Source: Marinobacterium sp. LSUCC0821 (GTDB lineage: Bacteria; Pseudomonadota; Gammaproteobacteria; Pseudomonadales; Balneatricaceae). From it: a stretch of DNA of 64,000 nt. The translations under genes and the position numbers were made by a program. Positions within the stretch are counted from its first letter, which is position 1. Each line of letters begins with the position of its first letter. The notes beneath the pieces are model-generated. The model was not told the origin of the DNA. It saw only the letters and a list, made by a program, of their open reading frames with translations, and ran no database searches. This document shows, one piece after another, positions 39,028 through 49,711 of this stretch. The stretch lies in assembly GCF_012848475.1 (NCBI RefSeq), contig NZ_CP051666.1, positions 1,449,501 to 1,513,500 of the forward strand, written 5' to 3'.

Positions 39028-39429
39028 CTAGCGCTCCCAGCAAACATCAAGCGTTGCAGTTACAGCATCTACTGCACCATTTCGGTTTGCTACAAATTGG
39101 GTACAAACAGAGTCAACATGCGGACTTTTCGGCTCAGCGGTTACAACATAAGCAGATCCTGTAGCATCAGAGACAGCAAGGGTCCAGTAACCTTCTGGGG
39201 ATGTTGAATAGTCAACGCTGTTAATGGTGGTAGATGAAGAGAAGGTTGTGTTACTGGATCGATGTTGCTCTTGTGCAATTCTAAGTGCTGCAATTCCATT
39301 CATTGCATCACCACGTTTCGCTCGGAGCAAATAATCCTGGTACGACGGATAAGCTATAGACGCAAGAATGCCGATGATCACTACAACGATCATCAACTCA
39401 ATTAGCGTAAAACCTTTTTGATGGGACAT
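39028..39429 (-). CDS. pilE: PilE-like minor pilin
   Basis: 133 residues, leader MSHQKG then FTLIELMIVVVIIGILASIA with Glu at +5, followed by the YPSYQDYLLRAKRGDAMNGI segment typical of PilE/PilA2 proteins. A disulfide between the two cysteines near the C terminus (SVCTQF, DVCWER) is likely. It is the first gene of the operon pilE-fimT/U-pilW-pilX-giant pilin-pilin. Its ribosome site lies in one arm of a hairpin just upstream. Confidence 0.87.
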   Translation of the reverse strand: MSHQKGFTLIELMIVVVIIGILASIAYPSYQDYLLRAKRGDAMNGIAALRIAQEQHRSSNTTFSSSTTINSVDYSTSPEGYWTLAVSDATGSAYVVTAEPKSPHVDSVCTQFVANRNGAVDAVTATLDVCWER

Positions 39430-39433
39430 AACA

Positions 39434-39478
39434 AAAACTCCGCCTCTTTATCTCAATATAGCAGAGGCTAGGAGTTTT
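39434..39478 (-). terminator. Terminator-like hairpin between fkpB and pilE, covering the pilE ribosome site
   Basis: On the minus strand AAAACTCC and GCCTC (with a two-base bulge) pair with GAGGC and GGAGTTTT, followed by TTGTT. The shape suggests a terminator for the ribF-ileS-lspA-fkpB transcript. The 3' arm contains GGCGGAG, the only ribosome site for pilE, whose ATG is at 39429. Confidence 0.65.
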
Positions 39479-39491
39479 AGTGCAAACAGTT

Positions 39492-39920
39492 CTACTGAAT
39501 CTCTAGAACTTTGACTTCGAACAAAATAGTTTTGCCCGAGAGGGGATGGTTGAAGTCGATCACTACGTTTTTCTCATCGAACTCAACTACGACACCAGGT
39601 AGTTCACCACCTGGCTCTTGGAAACTGATCACCAAACCTGGCTCTAGTTCCATATCTTTGAAGTCTGAACGCTTAAGTGTCTGAATATTGCTTGGGTTGT
39701 GCTGACCAAAGCCGCGCTCTGGCGCGATTGTAAGATCTAGGTGGTCACCCACTTTCAAACCAACAAGCGCCTGCTCAAAGCCCTCTGGAATATTGCCATC
39801 ACCAAATTCGAACTGAGCAGGATCACCTTCAAAATTACTGTCCACGATCTGGCCATTCTCTAACTTAATCGCAAAATGAAGTGTCACTTTTTTGCCTGGA
39901 CCGATAGCCAATTCACTCAT
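39492..39920 (-). CDS. fkpB: FKBP-type peptidyl-prolyl isomerase, SlpA/FkpB-like
   Basis: 142-residue cytosolic FKBP-type prolyl isomerase with an inserted flap domain. Marks: VTLHFAIKLENGQIVDSNF (about 12-30) and NHPLSGKTILFEVKVLEI at the C terminus. ATG at 39920 is one base after the lspA stop and gives the normal N terminus; the open frame itself extends inside lspA. In pseudomonads ispH follows this gene; here the pilin operon follows instead. Confidence 0.92.
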   Translation of the reverse strand: MSELAIGPGKKVTLHFAIKLENGQIVDSNFEGDPAQFEFGDGNIPEGFEQALVGLKVGDHLDLTIAPERGFGQHNPSNIQTLKRSDFKDMELEPGLVISFQEPGGELPGVVVEFDEKNVVIDFNHPLSGKTILFEVKVLEIQ

Positions 39921-39921
39921 C

Positions 39922-40425
39922 TCAAATCTCACTCTTACTCTTAAAAAAGCCCAGTGCATCGACTATTAATGCTGCAGCACCCAGGGTTATTGCGATGTCT
40001 GCCACATTGAATGCAGGGAAGTACCAACCCTGATAATGGACAGAGATAAAATCAACGACATGACCGTGCACTATACGATCAAAAAGATTACCTAGAGCAC
40101 CACCTAATATCAGCGCATAACCACTGGCAAGGAGGCAATCTGAGGAGTCTGTCTGTTTTAACCAACGGACGATAAAGAGAGAGACAACAATAGCGATGGC
40201 AACAAATAACCAACGCTGCCAACCCTCTTCAGAGGCAAGAAAACTAAACGCAGCTCCTGTGTTATGGAGTAGTCGAAGATCAAAAATTGGAAGCAACTCA
40301 ACTGGCGAGTTGTAGGTGAGCACTGAGCTCACCCAATATTTACTCGCTAGATCTACGAGGACAATCGTAACGCTCAGCCACAACCAGCCAAGCGCACTCT
40401 TGTTAGGCAAAGTGACGTTGCTCAC
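39922..40425 (-). CDS. lspA: Lipoprotein signal peptidase (signal peptidase II)
   Basis: 167-residue inner-membrane aspartyl protease that removes signal peptides from prolipoproteins. Four helices. The catalytic aspartates lie in [15 protein letters not shown] and [11 protein letters not shown] at 40425 overlaps the ileS end by 23 bases and has a GAGG site; a later start is possible. ileS-lspA-fkpB is a conserved gene order. Confidence 0.95.
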   Translation of the reverse strand: MSNVTLPNKSALGWLWLSVTIVLVDLASKYWVSSVLTYNSPVELLPIFDLRLLHNTGAAFSFLASEEGWQRWLFVAIAIVVSLFIVRWLKQTDSSDCLLASGYALILGGALGNLFDRIVHGHVVDFISVHYQGWYFPAFNVADIAITLGAAALIVDALGFFKSKSEI

Positions 40426-43213
40426 CCTCGCCCTCTACGTTGTCGATACAACGACCACAAAGATCTTCGTGACCTGCGTGAGTGCCCACATCTTCACGGT
40501 GGTGCCAGCAGCGACCACACTTCGCATGCTCAGATGCTTTCACAGCCACTTTCAGACCTGTAACCTGAGTTTCAGCTGCAGAACCAGCATTCTCTAGCGG
40601 CTCAACTGCAGCAGTCGATGTGATCAATACGAAACGCAGCTCATCGCCTAGACGGTTAAGATCTGCTGTTAGCGCTTCATCTGCATAGAGCGTAACTTCC
40701 GCAGCAAGCGAACCTTTCACAAGCTTCTCGTTACGCGCATCTTCAAGACACTTGTTCACTGCCTGCTTAACTTCAAGGATACGTTCCCAGTATGCACGAC
40801 CAAATTGGTCGTTATCAGCCATTTCAAAGAGGCCATCGTACCAAGTTGTCAGCATCGCACTCTCTGGATTATTACCAGGCAGCACTTCGATGATCTCATC
40901 TGCAGTGAAGCTCAGAATTGGTGCGATCCAGCGAGTTAGCGCCTGTGCCACATGGTAAAGCGCCGTCTGACATGAGCGACGCGCAAAGCTGTCTGCCTTA
41001 GTGGTGTACTGGCGGTCTTTGATGATATCAAGGTAGAAGCCACCTAGCTCTTGTGCACAGAAGTTGTGAACAGCCTGGTAAACATCCAAGAAACGGTAGC
41101 TATCGAACGCATCAATAACACGTTTCTGCAGACGGTACGCCGCATCAACAGCCCAACGGTCTAGCGCCAGCATCTCTTCTGGTTTTAGAAGATCTGTCTC
41201 TGGGTTAAAGCCGTTCAAGTTCGCCAATAGGAAGCGAGCTGTATTTCGAATACGACGGTAGCTATCCGCAGTACGCTGAAGAATCTGATCTGAAACTGCC
41301 ATATCGCCAGAGTAGTCAGTAGATGCCACCCATAGTCGCAGAATATCTGCACCAAGCTTGTCATTTACCTGCTGAGGCGCAATTACGTTACCCAGCGACT
41401 TAGACATCTTGTAGCCCTTCTCATCCACGGTAAAACCGTGAGTCAGAACCTGCTTGTAAGGTGCACAACCGTTAATAGCGATAGATGTTTTCAGAGATGA
41501 CTGGAACCAACCACGGTGCTGATCCGAACCCTCAAGGTACATATCGGCTGGGAAGTGGAGACTCTCTTTGGTACGCAGAACAGAGTGGTGCGTAACACCT
41601 GAGTCAAACCACACATCCATGGTGTCGGTAACTTTATCGTAGTCGTTAGCCTCTTCACCCAGCAGCTCAGCGGCATCCATATCAAACCAGGCATCGATAC
41701 CCGATTGTTCGATACGCAGAGCAACCTGCTCGATCAACTCGGCAGTGCGTGGGTGTAGATCACCAGTCTGCTTATGCGTGAATAGCGTGATTGGAGTACC
41801 CCAAGTACGTTGACGAGACACACACCAGTCTGGGCTCTGACCAACCATCGACTCGATACGGTTTTGACCCCAATCAGGGAACCACTGAACACCCTTAATC
41901 GCTTCCATCGCGTCAGCTTTAAGGTTCTTCTTATCCATAGAGATAAACCACTGCGGTGTCGCACGGTAGATCAATGGTGTTTTGGTACGCCAGCAGTGTG
42001 GGTAGCTGTGTTGGAAACGTTTTAGGTGAACCAACTTACCCTCACGCTCAAGCGCTTCAGTAACTGGACCATCTGCTTTGTAGACATGGATACCTGCAAA
42101 TTCGCCAGCGTTATCGATGTATGTACCATCCGCTTGAACAAGGTTCAGTGTTGTTAGGCCATATTTAAGACCAACAACAAAGTCATCCATACCGTGGTCT
42201 GGTGCAGTGTGGACAGCACCAGTACCCGCATCAGTTGTTACGTGATCACCAAGAATGACAGGTACTTCACGATCATAAACTGGGTGTTTAAGCATCAGAC
42301 TTTCAAGTGCCGCGCCATTAACAGAGGCAAGTACAGAGTAATTATCTACGCCCCAACGCTCCATGATCGACTCAACCATAGACTTAGCTAGAACCTGGTA
42401 ATCAACGCCCGATTCAAGATGCACTTCAACCAGCGCGTAATCCAACTCACCGTTGATTGATACCGCTTGGTTAGCTGGAATTGTCCAAGGTGTTGTAGTC
42501 CAGATTACCAAAGAGACATTAGATTTATCTGTACCAAACAGCGCGTTAACTTTTGCCTGATCGATAAAAGTGAAGCGTACATCGATAGCTGTCGACGTCT
42601 TGTCTTGATACTCAACCTCAGTCTCGGCAAGCGCTGATTTACCAACAACACTCCAGTAGACCGGCTTGTAACCTTTTACCAGGTGTCCACGCTCAGCAAT
42701 TTTACCCAGAGCGCGAACGGTGTCGGCTTCAGTTTTGAAGTTCATGGTTAGGTACGGGTCATCCCAATCACCCTGGATACCTAAGCGTATGAAATCCGCT
42801 TTCTGTCCTTCGATCTGCTCAGTTGCGTATGAACGACACTTAGCGCGGAAATCAGCATAAGAAACTTTCTCGCCGGCTTTACCGATAAGCGTTTCAACCT
42901 TGTGCTCGATAGGTAGACCGTGACAGTCCCAACCCGGCGTGTAAGGCGCGTCAAAGCCGCTCAGCGTTTTAGACTTGATGATCATATCTTTGATGATCTT
43001 GTTAACAGCGTGACCGATATGGATGCTGCCGTTAGCGTATGGAGGGCCATCGTGCAGAATAAATTTTGGACGCCCTGCACTCACCTCGCGAATTCGCGCA
43101 TATAGATCCATCTCTTTCCATTTCGCAAGGCGAACTGGCTCAGCTGATGGTAGGTTACCGCGCATTGGGAACGCAGTTTCCGGTAGGTTAAGGGTCGGTT
43201 TGTAATCGGTCAT
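40403..43213 (-). CDS. ileS: Isoleucyl-tRNA synthetase
   Basis: 936-residue class I tRNA synthetase. HIGH motif in [11 protein letters not shown] (about residues 58-68), an editing domain (about 200-390), KMSKS in [10 protein letters not shown] near residue 600, and a C-terminal zinc finger ([10 protein letters not shown] ... LCGRC) with four cysteines. The open frame runs to 43348, but the ATG at 43213 gives the family N terminus ([19 protein letters not shown]). It starts 13 bases after ribF. Confidence 0.97.
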   Translation of the reverse strand: MTDYKPTLNLPETAFPMRGNLPSAEPVRLAKWKEMDLYARIREVSAGRPKFILHDGPPYANGSIHIGHAVNKIIKDMIIKSKTLSGFDAPYTPGWDCHGLPIEHKVETLIGKAGEKVSYADFRAKCRSYATEQIEGQKADFIRLGIQGDWDDPYLTMNFKTEADTVRALGKIAERGHLVKGYKPVYWSVVGKSALAETEVEYQDKTSTAIDVRFTFIDQAKVNALFGTDKSNVSLVIWTTTPWTIPANQAVSINGELDYALVEVHLESGVDYQVLAKSMVESIMERWGVDNYSVLASVNGAALESLMLKHPVYDREVPVILGDHVTTDAGTGAVHTAPDHGMDDFVVGLKYGLTTLNLVQADGTYIDNAGEFAGIHVYKADGPVTEALEREGKLVHLKRFQHSYPHCWRTKTPLIYRATPQWFISMDKKNLKADAMEAIKGVQWFPDWGQNRIESMVGQSPDWCVSRQRTWGTPITLFTHKQTGDLHPRTAELIEQVALRIEQSGIDAWFDMDAAELLGEEANDYDKVTDTMDVWFDSGVTHHSVLRTKESLHFPADMYLEGSDQHRGWFQSSLKTSIAINGCAPYKQVLTHGFTVDEKGYKMSKSLGNVIAPQQVNDKLGADILRLWVASTDYSGDMAVSDQILQRTADSYRRIRNTARFLLANLNGFNPETDLLKPEEMLALDRWAVDAAYRLQKRVIDAFDSYRFLDVYQAVHNFCAQELGGFYLDIIKDRQYTTKADSFARRSCQTALYHVAQALTRWIAPILSFTADEIIEVLPGNNPESAMLTTWYDGLFEMADNDQFGRAYWERILEVKQAVNKCLEDARNEKLVKGSLAAEVTLYADEALTADLNRLGDELRFVLITSTAAVEPLENAGSAAETQVTGLKVAVKASEHAKCGRCWHHREDVGTHAGHEDLCGRCIDNVEGEGEQRHFA

Positions 43214-43226
43214 TATCCAGTTCCAG

Positions 43227-44159
43227 TTAGGTATTTGCAGACGCGAACCAAGTTCGTGCTGCTGAAATATCTTTCGCGATCTGTTCGCGCAACGCATCCA
43301 GCCCATCAAAGCGTTTTTCAGGGCGCATAGGATGCAAAAATTCAACACTCAGAAGCTCTCCGTAGAGATCCCCTTTAAAATCTAAAAGGTGAACTTCCAA
43401 AACGGGACGAACACCATTCACAGTTGGTCGGCTGCCTACGTTACAGACACCATTAAACTGCGCACTTCTTAAATGTCCTCGTACTGCATAGACCCCTTTC
43501 AAGGGACAAGCGTACTTGTGCATTCTAACGTTAGCGGTTGGTGCACCCAGTTCACGGCCAATTTTTTGACCATGCTGGACACGCCCCGTTACGCGATATC
43601 TACGACCAAGCAATCGCGATGCCAACATCAAATTATTGGCACCTAGCGCTTCACGAATACGCGAACTGCTCACCCGCTCATCTTCAAGGATCAGAGTTTC
43701 AGTCTCTGCTACTGTAAAGCCATGACGCTGACCCGCTGCTTTAAGCAACGCATAATCACCACGACGATCACAGCCAAAACGGAAGTCATCACCGACAACA
43801 AAGTGCTTAACGCCAAGCCCTTCAAGCAACAGGCTCTCGATAAACTGTTCAGCAGAGAGAGCACGCAACCGCTCGTTAAAGCTTAAACAGAGCACGCGAT
43901 CAACGCCCTCCGCCTCAAGGAGACGAATCTTCTCGCCAAAACGCGTCAGCCTTGGTGGCGCCGCATCAGGTGCAAAAAACTCACGTGGCTGAGGTTCAAA
44001 TATGATAACCACCGAAGGTACACCGAGCTCTTGCGCTTTGCGACGCACCCCCGAAAGAACCTGCTGATGACCACGATGTACGCCATCAAAGTTACCGATA
44101 GTGGCAACGCAACCGCGATGTCGCTCGCGAAGATTGTGCAGGCCTCTGATCAGTTCCAT
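43227..44159 (-). CDS. ribF: Bifunctional riboflavin kinase / FAD synthetase
   Basis: Makes FMN and then FAD from riboflavin and ATP. 310 residues. The N-terminal FMN adenylyltransferase domain has [14 protein letters not shown] (about 23-36) and SSSRIREAL near 166. The C-terminal riboflavin kinase domain has the [11 protein letters not shown] motif near 204. It starts the ribF-ileS-lspA-fkpB set, about 110 bases after murJ. Confidence 0.96.
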   Translation of the reverse strand: MELIRGLHNLRERHRGCVATIGNFDGVHRGHQQVLSGVRRKAQELGVPSVVIIFEPQPREFFAPDAAPPRLTRFGEKIRLLEAEGVDRVLCLSFNERLRALSAEQFIESLLLEGLGVKHFVVGDDFRFGCDRRGDYALLKAAGQRHGFTVAETETLILEDERVSSSRIREALGANNLMLASRLLGRRYRVTGRVQHGQKIGRELGAPTANVRMHKYACPLKGVYAVRGHLRSAQFNGVCNVGSRPTVNGVRPVLEVHLLDFKGDLYGELLSVEFLHPMRPEKRFDGLDALREQIAKDISAARTWFASANT

Positions 44160-44270
44160 GAATCTTAACTCACCGCCGTAATTTTGGACGTTAATTAAAC
44201 GCGCGATTATAGCGCATTGGAGGGGCTAGGTTTAAGACCTAGGAGCAGGAGATTTGCAGAAAAAACGCGA

Positions 44271-45824
44271 TTAGCCGCGAAGATGGCGTATACGCACACC
44301 GGTTAGTGCAAGCGTCACTAGATAGACAGCAACAGCACCACCCACTAGAAGCGCCATCCACTCTATGCGCCACCAGAGATCCCGAACAAGCCATTCACTA
44401 GCCGCAGGCGCTAGAAAGAGCACAAACAGTGCCATCAGCAGATTAGCCAAACCTAACTGCATCGACCAACGCGCCCAGCCAGACTGCCACTTAAAGACAC
44501 CCTGCTTAATGAGCCCATGCAGCAACCAGCCCGCATTCATAAATGCTGACAGAGCTGTAGCCAATGCCAAACCCGCGTGCGCCAGAGGCACTATAAGCAT
44601 CAGATTAAACACCATATTGGCAACCATCGCTTTTACAGCGATCTTAACTGGGGTTTTGGTATCTTGCCGAGAGAAGTAACCCGGCGCCAGCACTTTGATC
44701 AGCATAAAAGCGAGCAATCCAACGCCATAAGCCCGCAGACTCATTGCCGCCATCTCAACATCACGGTCACTCATCTGACCATAATGGAAGAGAGTTGTTA
44801 AAAGCGGTTCCGCCAACAGAATCAATGCCAAGGCTGCAGGCAAACCAATCAACAGCACCATCCGCACCGCCCAATCGAGCATCTGCGCGAACTGCTCACC
44901 TGACTTTTCAGCATGCTTGCGCGAAAGACTAGGCAGAATCACAGTTGCTATAGCTATACCAAACACACCCAAGGGGAGCTCAGCCAGACGGTCTGAATAG
45001 TAGAGCCACGAGACGCTGCCGGTTTGCAAGAAGGAGGCCAGCACCGTATCCAATAACAGATTGATTTGCGCTACAGAGACACCAAACAGTGCCGGCAGCA
45101 TCAACCTCAGAATGCGGCGCACACCCTCATCCTTCCAGCCACTCTGCGGCATAGGCAAAAGCCGCAGCCTTGCAAGGAAAGGCATCTGGAAGATCAACTG
45201 CACTGCACCTGCCATCAACACACCCCAGGCTAACGCCATAATTGGCGGATCGAAGAGTGGACTCAAATAGACGGCAGAACCGATAAGACAAAGATTCAAC
45301 AGCACCGGGGTGAAAGCAGGAACGGCAAAGCGCTGATAAGAGTTAAGTATCGCACCTGCAAAGGCAGTCAACGAAATCAACATCAGATAAGGAAAAGTAA
45401 TGCGCAACATCTCTGCCGCCAAGTCATAACTTGGCGAACCAGACATATAGAAACCCGGAGCAAAAAGCATCGCCAATAGGGGCGAGCCGACACTACCCAG
45501 AAAAGTCACTACCAGAAGGACAGAGCCTAAACTACCTGCCGTTTTTGCCACCAGCAGACGGACAGCATCTAAATCTCGCTGCGTTCGATATTCAGACAAT
45601 ACAGGGACAAATGCTTGAGCAAAAGCACCCTCTGCAAAGAGGCGACGCAGGAAGTTCGGGATCTTAAAGGCAACAAAGAAGGCGTCGGAAGCACCGCTTG
45701 CACCGAAGTAACCCGCAACCACAACATCTCGGATCAAACCAAGCACACGGGAGATCATCGTCATTACGCCAACCACGGCGCTTGAACGCAACAACCCTTC
45801 ACTTTTTGTTTGTGACCCGCTCAA
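44271..45824 (-). CDS. murJ: Lipid II flippase MurJ
   Basis: 517 residues with 14 predicted helices of the MviN/MurJ MOP exporter family. Marks: MISRVLGLIRDVVVAGYFGA near residue 22, DAFFVAFKIPNFLRRLFAEGAF near 46 and YFSRQDTKTPVKIA near 370. It moves lipid II to the periplasmic side for peptidoglycan synthesis. It is divergent from rpsT, as in Pseudomonas. Confidence 0.95.
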   Translation of the reverse strand: MSGSQTKSEGLLRSSAVVGVMTMISRVLGLIRDVVVAGYFGASGASDAFFVAFKIPNFLRRLFAEGAFAQAFVPVLSEYRTQRDLDAVRLLVAKTAGSLGSVLLVVTFLGSVGSPLLAMLFAPGFYMSGSPSYDLAAEMLRITFPYLMLISLTAFAGAILNSYQRFAVPAFTPVLLNLCLIGSAVYLSPLFDPPIMALAWGVLMAGAVQLIFQMPFLARLRLLPMPQSGWKDEGVRRILRLMLPALFGVSVAQINLLLDTVLASFLQTGSVSWLYYSDRLAELPLGVFGIAIATVILPSLSRKHAEKSGEQFAQMLDWAVRMVLLIGLPAALALILLAEPLLTTLFHYGQMSDRDVEMAAMSLRAYGVGLLAFMLIKVLAPGYFSRQDTKTPVKIAVKAMVANMVFNLMLIVPLAHAGLALATALSAFMNAGWLLHGLIKQGVFKWQSGWARWSMQLGLANLLMALFVLFLAPAASEWLVRDLWWRIEWMALLVGGAVAVYLVTLALTGVRIRHLRG

Positions 45825-45913
45825 TTGCGACCCCTTAATTGGAAACTATGCGGTGATTATGGACTCAACTCAAATAAGGTCAACCAAAAGTCTACGAAAA
45901 GAACGAATAGGGC

Positions 45914-45942
45914 TTGACATGCAAAGCTGATATCGGAATAAT
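45914..45942 (+). promoter_or_regulatory. rpsT promoter
   Basis: TTGACA and AATAAT with a 17-base spacer; six of six and five of six matches to the sigma70 consensus. A leader of about 55 bases follows. It holds a small hairpin (GAGAC / GTCTC, 45960-45973) and two copies of AAATTTAAG (45952 and 45988), the second next to the ribosome site. Confidence 0.85.
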
Positions 45943-46005
45943 TTCGCATCCAAATTTAAGAGACCTCGGTCTCACTAATGTATAACTAAATTTAAGGAGC
46001 CGACT

Positions 46006-46272
46006 GTGGCAAATTCCGCAGGATCTCGTAAACGTGCTCGTCAGGCGGAAAAGCGTCGTCAACATAACGCTAGCCTACGCTCTATGGTACGTACTTACAT
46101 CAAGAAAGTACTTAAAGCTGTTGCTGGTGGTGACCAAGCTGCTGCTAACGAAGCATTCAAAGTTGCTCAGCCTATCCTAGATAGCTCAGTAAACAAAGGA
46201 ATCTTCAAGAAGAGCGCTGTTGCACGCACTAAGAGCCGCCTAAACGCTCGTATCAAGGCAATGGCTGCTTAA
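46006..46272 (+). CDS. rpsT: 30S ribosomal protein S20
   Basis: 88-residue, very basic protein with the S20 N terminus MANSAGSRKRARQAEKRRQH and the typical C-terminal AVARTKSRLNARIKAMAA. The GTG start has AAGGAG six bases upstream; a non-ATG start is known for rpsT in other gammaproteobacteria, where S20 represses its own translation. It stands alone with its own promoter and terminator. Confidence 0.97.
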   Translation: MANSAGSRKRARQAEKRRQHNASLRSMVRTYIKKVLKAVAGGDQAAANEAFKVAQPILDSSVNKGIFKKSAVARTKSRLNARIKAMAA

Positions 46273-46290
46273 TAGCAACCTGCCAAGATC

Positions 46291-46317
46291 AAAAAACCCG
46301 CTAAGTGCGGGTTTTTT
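46291..46317 (+). terminator. rpsT intrinsic terminator
   Basis: CCCGC / GCGGG stem with flanking A6 and T6 runs (extended stem AAAAAACCCGC / GCGGGTTTTTT, loop TAAGT). The flanking runs allow it to act in both directions, so it may also stop proB transcripts from the other side. Confidence 0.92.
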
Positions 46318-46336
46318 AATGCCTGAATTCACACCA

Positions 46337-46372
46337 GGGGTCAGAGTAGTCTTATTAGACTACTCTGACCCC
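46337..46372. repeat. REP-like palindrome, copy 3
   Basis: 16-base arms (46337-46352 and 46357-46372) identical in core to copies 1 and 2 (GGGGTCAGAGTAGTCT), loop TATT. It lies between the rpsT terminator and the end of the convergent proB gene, which stops seven bases later. No accessory block is present beside it. Confidence 0.9.
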
Positions 46373-46378
46373 ATCGCA

Positions 46379-47503
46379 TTAAGCCAACGCCATATTATCG
46401 CGATGTACCAATTCCGGCTCGCTGATATGACCAATTAAAGACTCTATCTCTTTAGTGGCGTGACCAATGATCTGCTTAGCATCAGCTACAGAGTAGTTCA
46501 CCAGGCCTCGAGCGATCACATCACCCTGACCATTAACCAACTCAACCATCTCTCCACGTGAGAAGTCGCCCTCAACTGCAACAACACCCGCAGGCAGAAG
46601 ACTTTTACCACCGGTTTTAAGCGCCTTAACAGCACCCTCATCCAAAACCAGTCGACCACGCGACTGCAAATGACCTGCAATCCAGTGCTTACGTGCAGTT
46701 TGACGCTCATGCTCTGGAAGCAACAGCGTGCCAAGCTCTTCGCCAGCAAAGATACGCAACAGCGCAGACTCTTCGCGGCCACTGGCTATGATTGTTGAGG
46801 CACCCGAACGCGCAGCCAAACGTGCAGCACGCACCTTCGTTGCCATACCGCCACGACCTAAACGACCACCGCCGCCAGCCATCGCGACAAAACGCTCTTC
46901 ACTCGCCTGCCCTTCGGATATCAATTCAGCCGATGCATCTAATCGCGGGTCAGCCGTATAGAGACCCTGCTGATCCGTCAGAAGAATAAGCGCATCAGCC
47001 TCAACCGCATTGGCAACCAAAGCACCTAAGGTGTCGTTATCACCGAAGCGAAATTCATCGGTAACGACGGTATCGTTCTCGTTAACGATTGCTATAACAC
47101 CAAGATCGATAAGCGAGCGAAGCGTAGAACGCGCATTAAGATAACGCTTACGGCTTGCAAGGTCATCATGCGTCAACAGAACTTGAGCCGTATGAATTGC
47201 GTGTCGATGGAATGAAGACTCATAAGCCTGCACTAACCCCATCTGACCAATTGCAGCAGCAGCCTGAAGCTTTGCTAGCTCGTTAGGCCGCTCCGTCCAA
47301 CCCATGCGGGTCATACCCTCAGCAACCGCCCCTGAAGATACAAGAACAATCTCGATCCCCTGCGCAACAAGATGAGCAATTTGATCGACCCAATGCGCAA
47401 TTGCATCTCGATCCAGACCCTTGCCATCATTGGTTAAAAGAGCGCTACCGATCTTAACGACCCAGCGACCTTTCTTAGTAAGACGTTTGCGAGCTACAGA
47501 CAC
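46379..47503 (-). CDS. proB: Glutamate 5-kinase
   Basis: First step of proline synthesis, ATP-dependent phosphorylation of glutamate. 374 residues: an amino-acid kinase domain ([13 protein letters not shown] near residue 15, the [10 protein letters not shown] segment near 137) and a C-terminal PUA domain (about 280-365). GTG start at 47503, 13 bases after obgE. Proline feedback inhibition is typical of the family. Confidence 0.95.
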   Translation of the reverse strand: MSVARKRLTKKGRWVVKIGSALLTNDGKGLDRDAIAHWVDQIAHLVAQGIEIVLVSSGAVAEGMTRMGWTERPNELAKLQAAAAIGQMGLVQAYESSFHRHAIHTAQVLLTHDDLASRKRYLNARSTLRSLIDLGVIAIVNENDTVVTDEFRFGDNDTLGALVANAVEADALILLTDQQGLYTADPRLDASAELISEGQASEERFVAMAGGGGRLGRGGMATKVRAARLAARSGASTIIASGREESALLRIFAGEELGTLLLPEHERQTARKHWIAGHLQSRGRLVLDEGAVKALKTGGKSLLPAGVVAVEGDFSRGEMVELVNGQGDVIARGLVNYSVADAKQIIGHATKEIESLIGHISEPELVHRDNMALA

Positions 47504-47516
47504 TTAAGGCCCCTAT

Positions 47517-48758
<1,242 letters not shown>

Positions 48759-48799
48759 TCAAGAAGGCAAGCACCTATTTCCCCTCTCCAAAAACACAA

Positions 48800-48822
48800 A
48801 AACCCCGCCTTAAGCGGGGTTT
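48800..48822 (-). terminator. rplU-rpmA terminator
   Basis: AAACCCCGC / GCGGGGTTT, loop CTTAA, followed on the minus strand by further T residues. It lies 18 bases after the rpmA stop and before obgE, so obgE is expressed by read-through or from its own promoter. Confidence 0.9.
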
Positions 48823-48840
48823 TATCATACAGCAACGTGC

Positions 48841-49098
48841 TTAAGCAGTTACGATGCTGATGAATTTACGGTTGTTCGGGCCTTTGATTTCGAACTTAAC
48901 AACGCCATTTGCTTTAGCAAATAGAGTGTGGTCTTTACCAATGCCTACGTTAGTACCAGCATGGAATTTAGTTCCGCGCTGACGTACTAGAATGTTGCCA
49001 GCAAGTACTTCCTGACCACCAAAACGTTTAACGCCAAGGCGTTTCGATTGTGAGTCGCGACCGTTCTTCGTTGAGCCGGCGGCCTTCTTATGAGCCAT
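48841..49098 (-). CDS. rpmA: 50S ribosomal protein L27
   Basis: 85 residues with the L27 N terminus [20 protein letters not shown] and the [15 protein letters not shown] signature (about 34-48). No N-terminal extension of the Firmicute type. It follows rplU after 22 bases; the pair rplU-rpmA is conserved. Confidence 0.97.
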   Translation of the reverse strand: MAHKKAAGSTKNGRDSQSKRLGVKRFGGQEVLAGNILVRQRGTKFHAGTNVGIGKDHTLFAKANGVVKFEIKGPNNRKFISIVTA

Positions 49099-49120
49099 TT
49101 GTTATCTCCTAAATTCGGTA

Positions 49121-49432
49121 TCAGCCGTTGATGCCAGTGATTTTAACTTCAGTGAACCACTGACGGTGGCCCTGACGCTTCATGTGGTGCTTACGACGAC
49201 GGAACTTGATGATTGTCACCTTGTCACCGCGACCGTGAGAAACCACTTCTGCAGAAACTTTAGCACCTTCAACAACTGGTGCGCCAACTTTAACGTCGTC
49301 GCCGTTGCTAACAAGTAGTACGCGATCGAAATCAACGCTTGCACCAGCTTCAGCAGCTAGTTTTTCTACTTTAAGGGTCTGACCTTCTTGTACGCGGTAC
49401 TGTTTACCACCGCTTACGATTACTGCAAACAT
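49121..49432 (-). CDS. rplU: 50S ribosomal protein L21
   Basis: 103 residues; [20 protein letters not shown] at the N terminus and the basic [16 protein letters not shown] block near residue 77 are diagnostic. The ribosome site TTGGAG precedes ATG. A leader of about 125 bases with a branched secondary structure lies upstream. Confidence 0.97.
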   Translation of the reverse strand: MFAVIVSGGKQYRVQEGQTLKVEKLAAEAGASVDFDRVLLVSNGDDVKVGAPVVEGAKVSAEVVSHGRGDKVTIIKFRRRKHHMKRQGHRQWFTEVKITGING

Positions 49433-49450
49433 CTATGTTCTCCAAGTTTT

Positions 49451-49555
49451 GCTTGTCCGGCTACTAAGTGCAAACCTACTTAGAAGGGCTTGAGGGCTGA
49501 TGCCATCTCGTTTTGTCTTTCGACACCCTCTTGTAGGGAGCGGATTTGGACAAGC
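49451..49555 (-). ncRNA. Structured rplU 5' leader (candidate autoregulatory element)
   Basis: On the minus-strand transcript an 8-bp stem GCUUGUCC / GGACAAGC (49548-49555 with 49451-49458) encloses two hairpins. The first is GAGGG / CCCUC (49526-49530 with 49492-49496), holding an inner stem UGUC-GAAA-GACA with a GNRA loop (49514-49525). The second is CUAAGU / ACUUAG (49478-49483 with 49464-49469). The element ends 18 bases before the rplU start, and the predicted transcript begins within about 5 bases of the closing stem. Ribosomal protein leaders of this kind commonly bind the encoded protein; this one is inferred from pairing only. Confidence 0.65.
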
Positions 49556-49566
49556 TAGGGCGCGCA

Positions 49567-49595
49567 ATATTACAGAAAATCCCTACCAAACTCAA
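49567..49595 (-). promoter_or_regulatory. rplU promoter
   Basis: Minus-strand TTGAGT and TAATAT with a 17-base spacer, four of six matches each. It places the transcript start near 49560, just at the 5' edge of the structured leader. Confidence 0.6.
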
Positions 49596-49653
49596 CTCTT
49601 TTGACAGAATAAAATAACCCACTATCACCACCACATACTGAACAAGAGTTTTA

Positions 49654-49682
49654 TTGACACCCCTCGCTTTGCTCCCTAGGAT
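49654..49682 (+). promoter_or_regulatory. ispB promoter
   Basis: TTGACA and TAGGAT with a 17-base spacer (six of six and four of six matches), 29 bases before the ispB ATG. Divergent from the rplU promoter in the same interval. Confidence 0.65.
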
Positions 49683-49711
49683 TTCGGGAACTATTTTTAG
49701 GCAGAATTACG

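Noticed and set aside
44226-44242. Hairpin CTAGGT / ACCTAG between ribF and murJ
   Set aside because: Six-base stem without a T run on either strand; too weak to call a terminator.
32424-46372. The three GGGGTCAGAGTAGTCT palindromes as a CRISPR array or ordinary terminators
   Set aside because: The copies are kilobases apart with no spacers, and no T runs follow. A dispersed REP-like repeat fits better.
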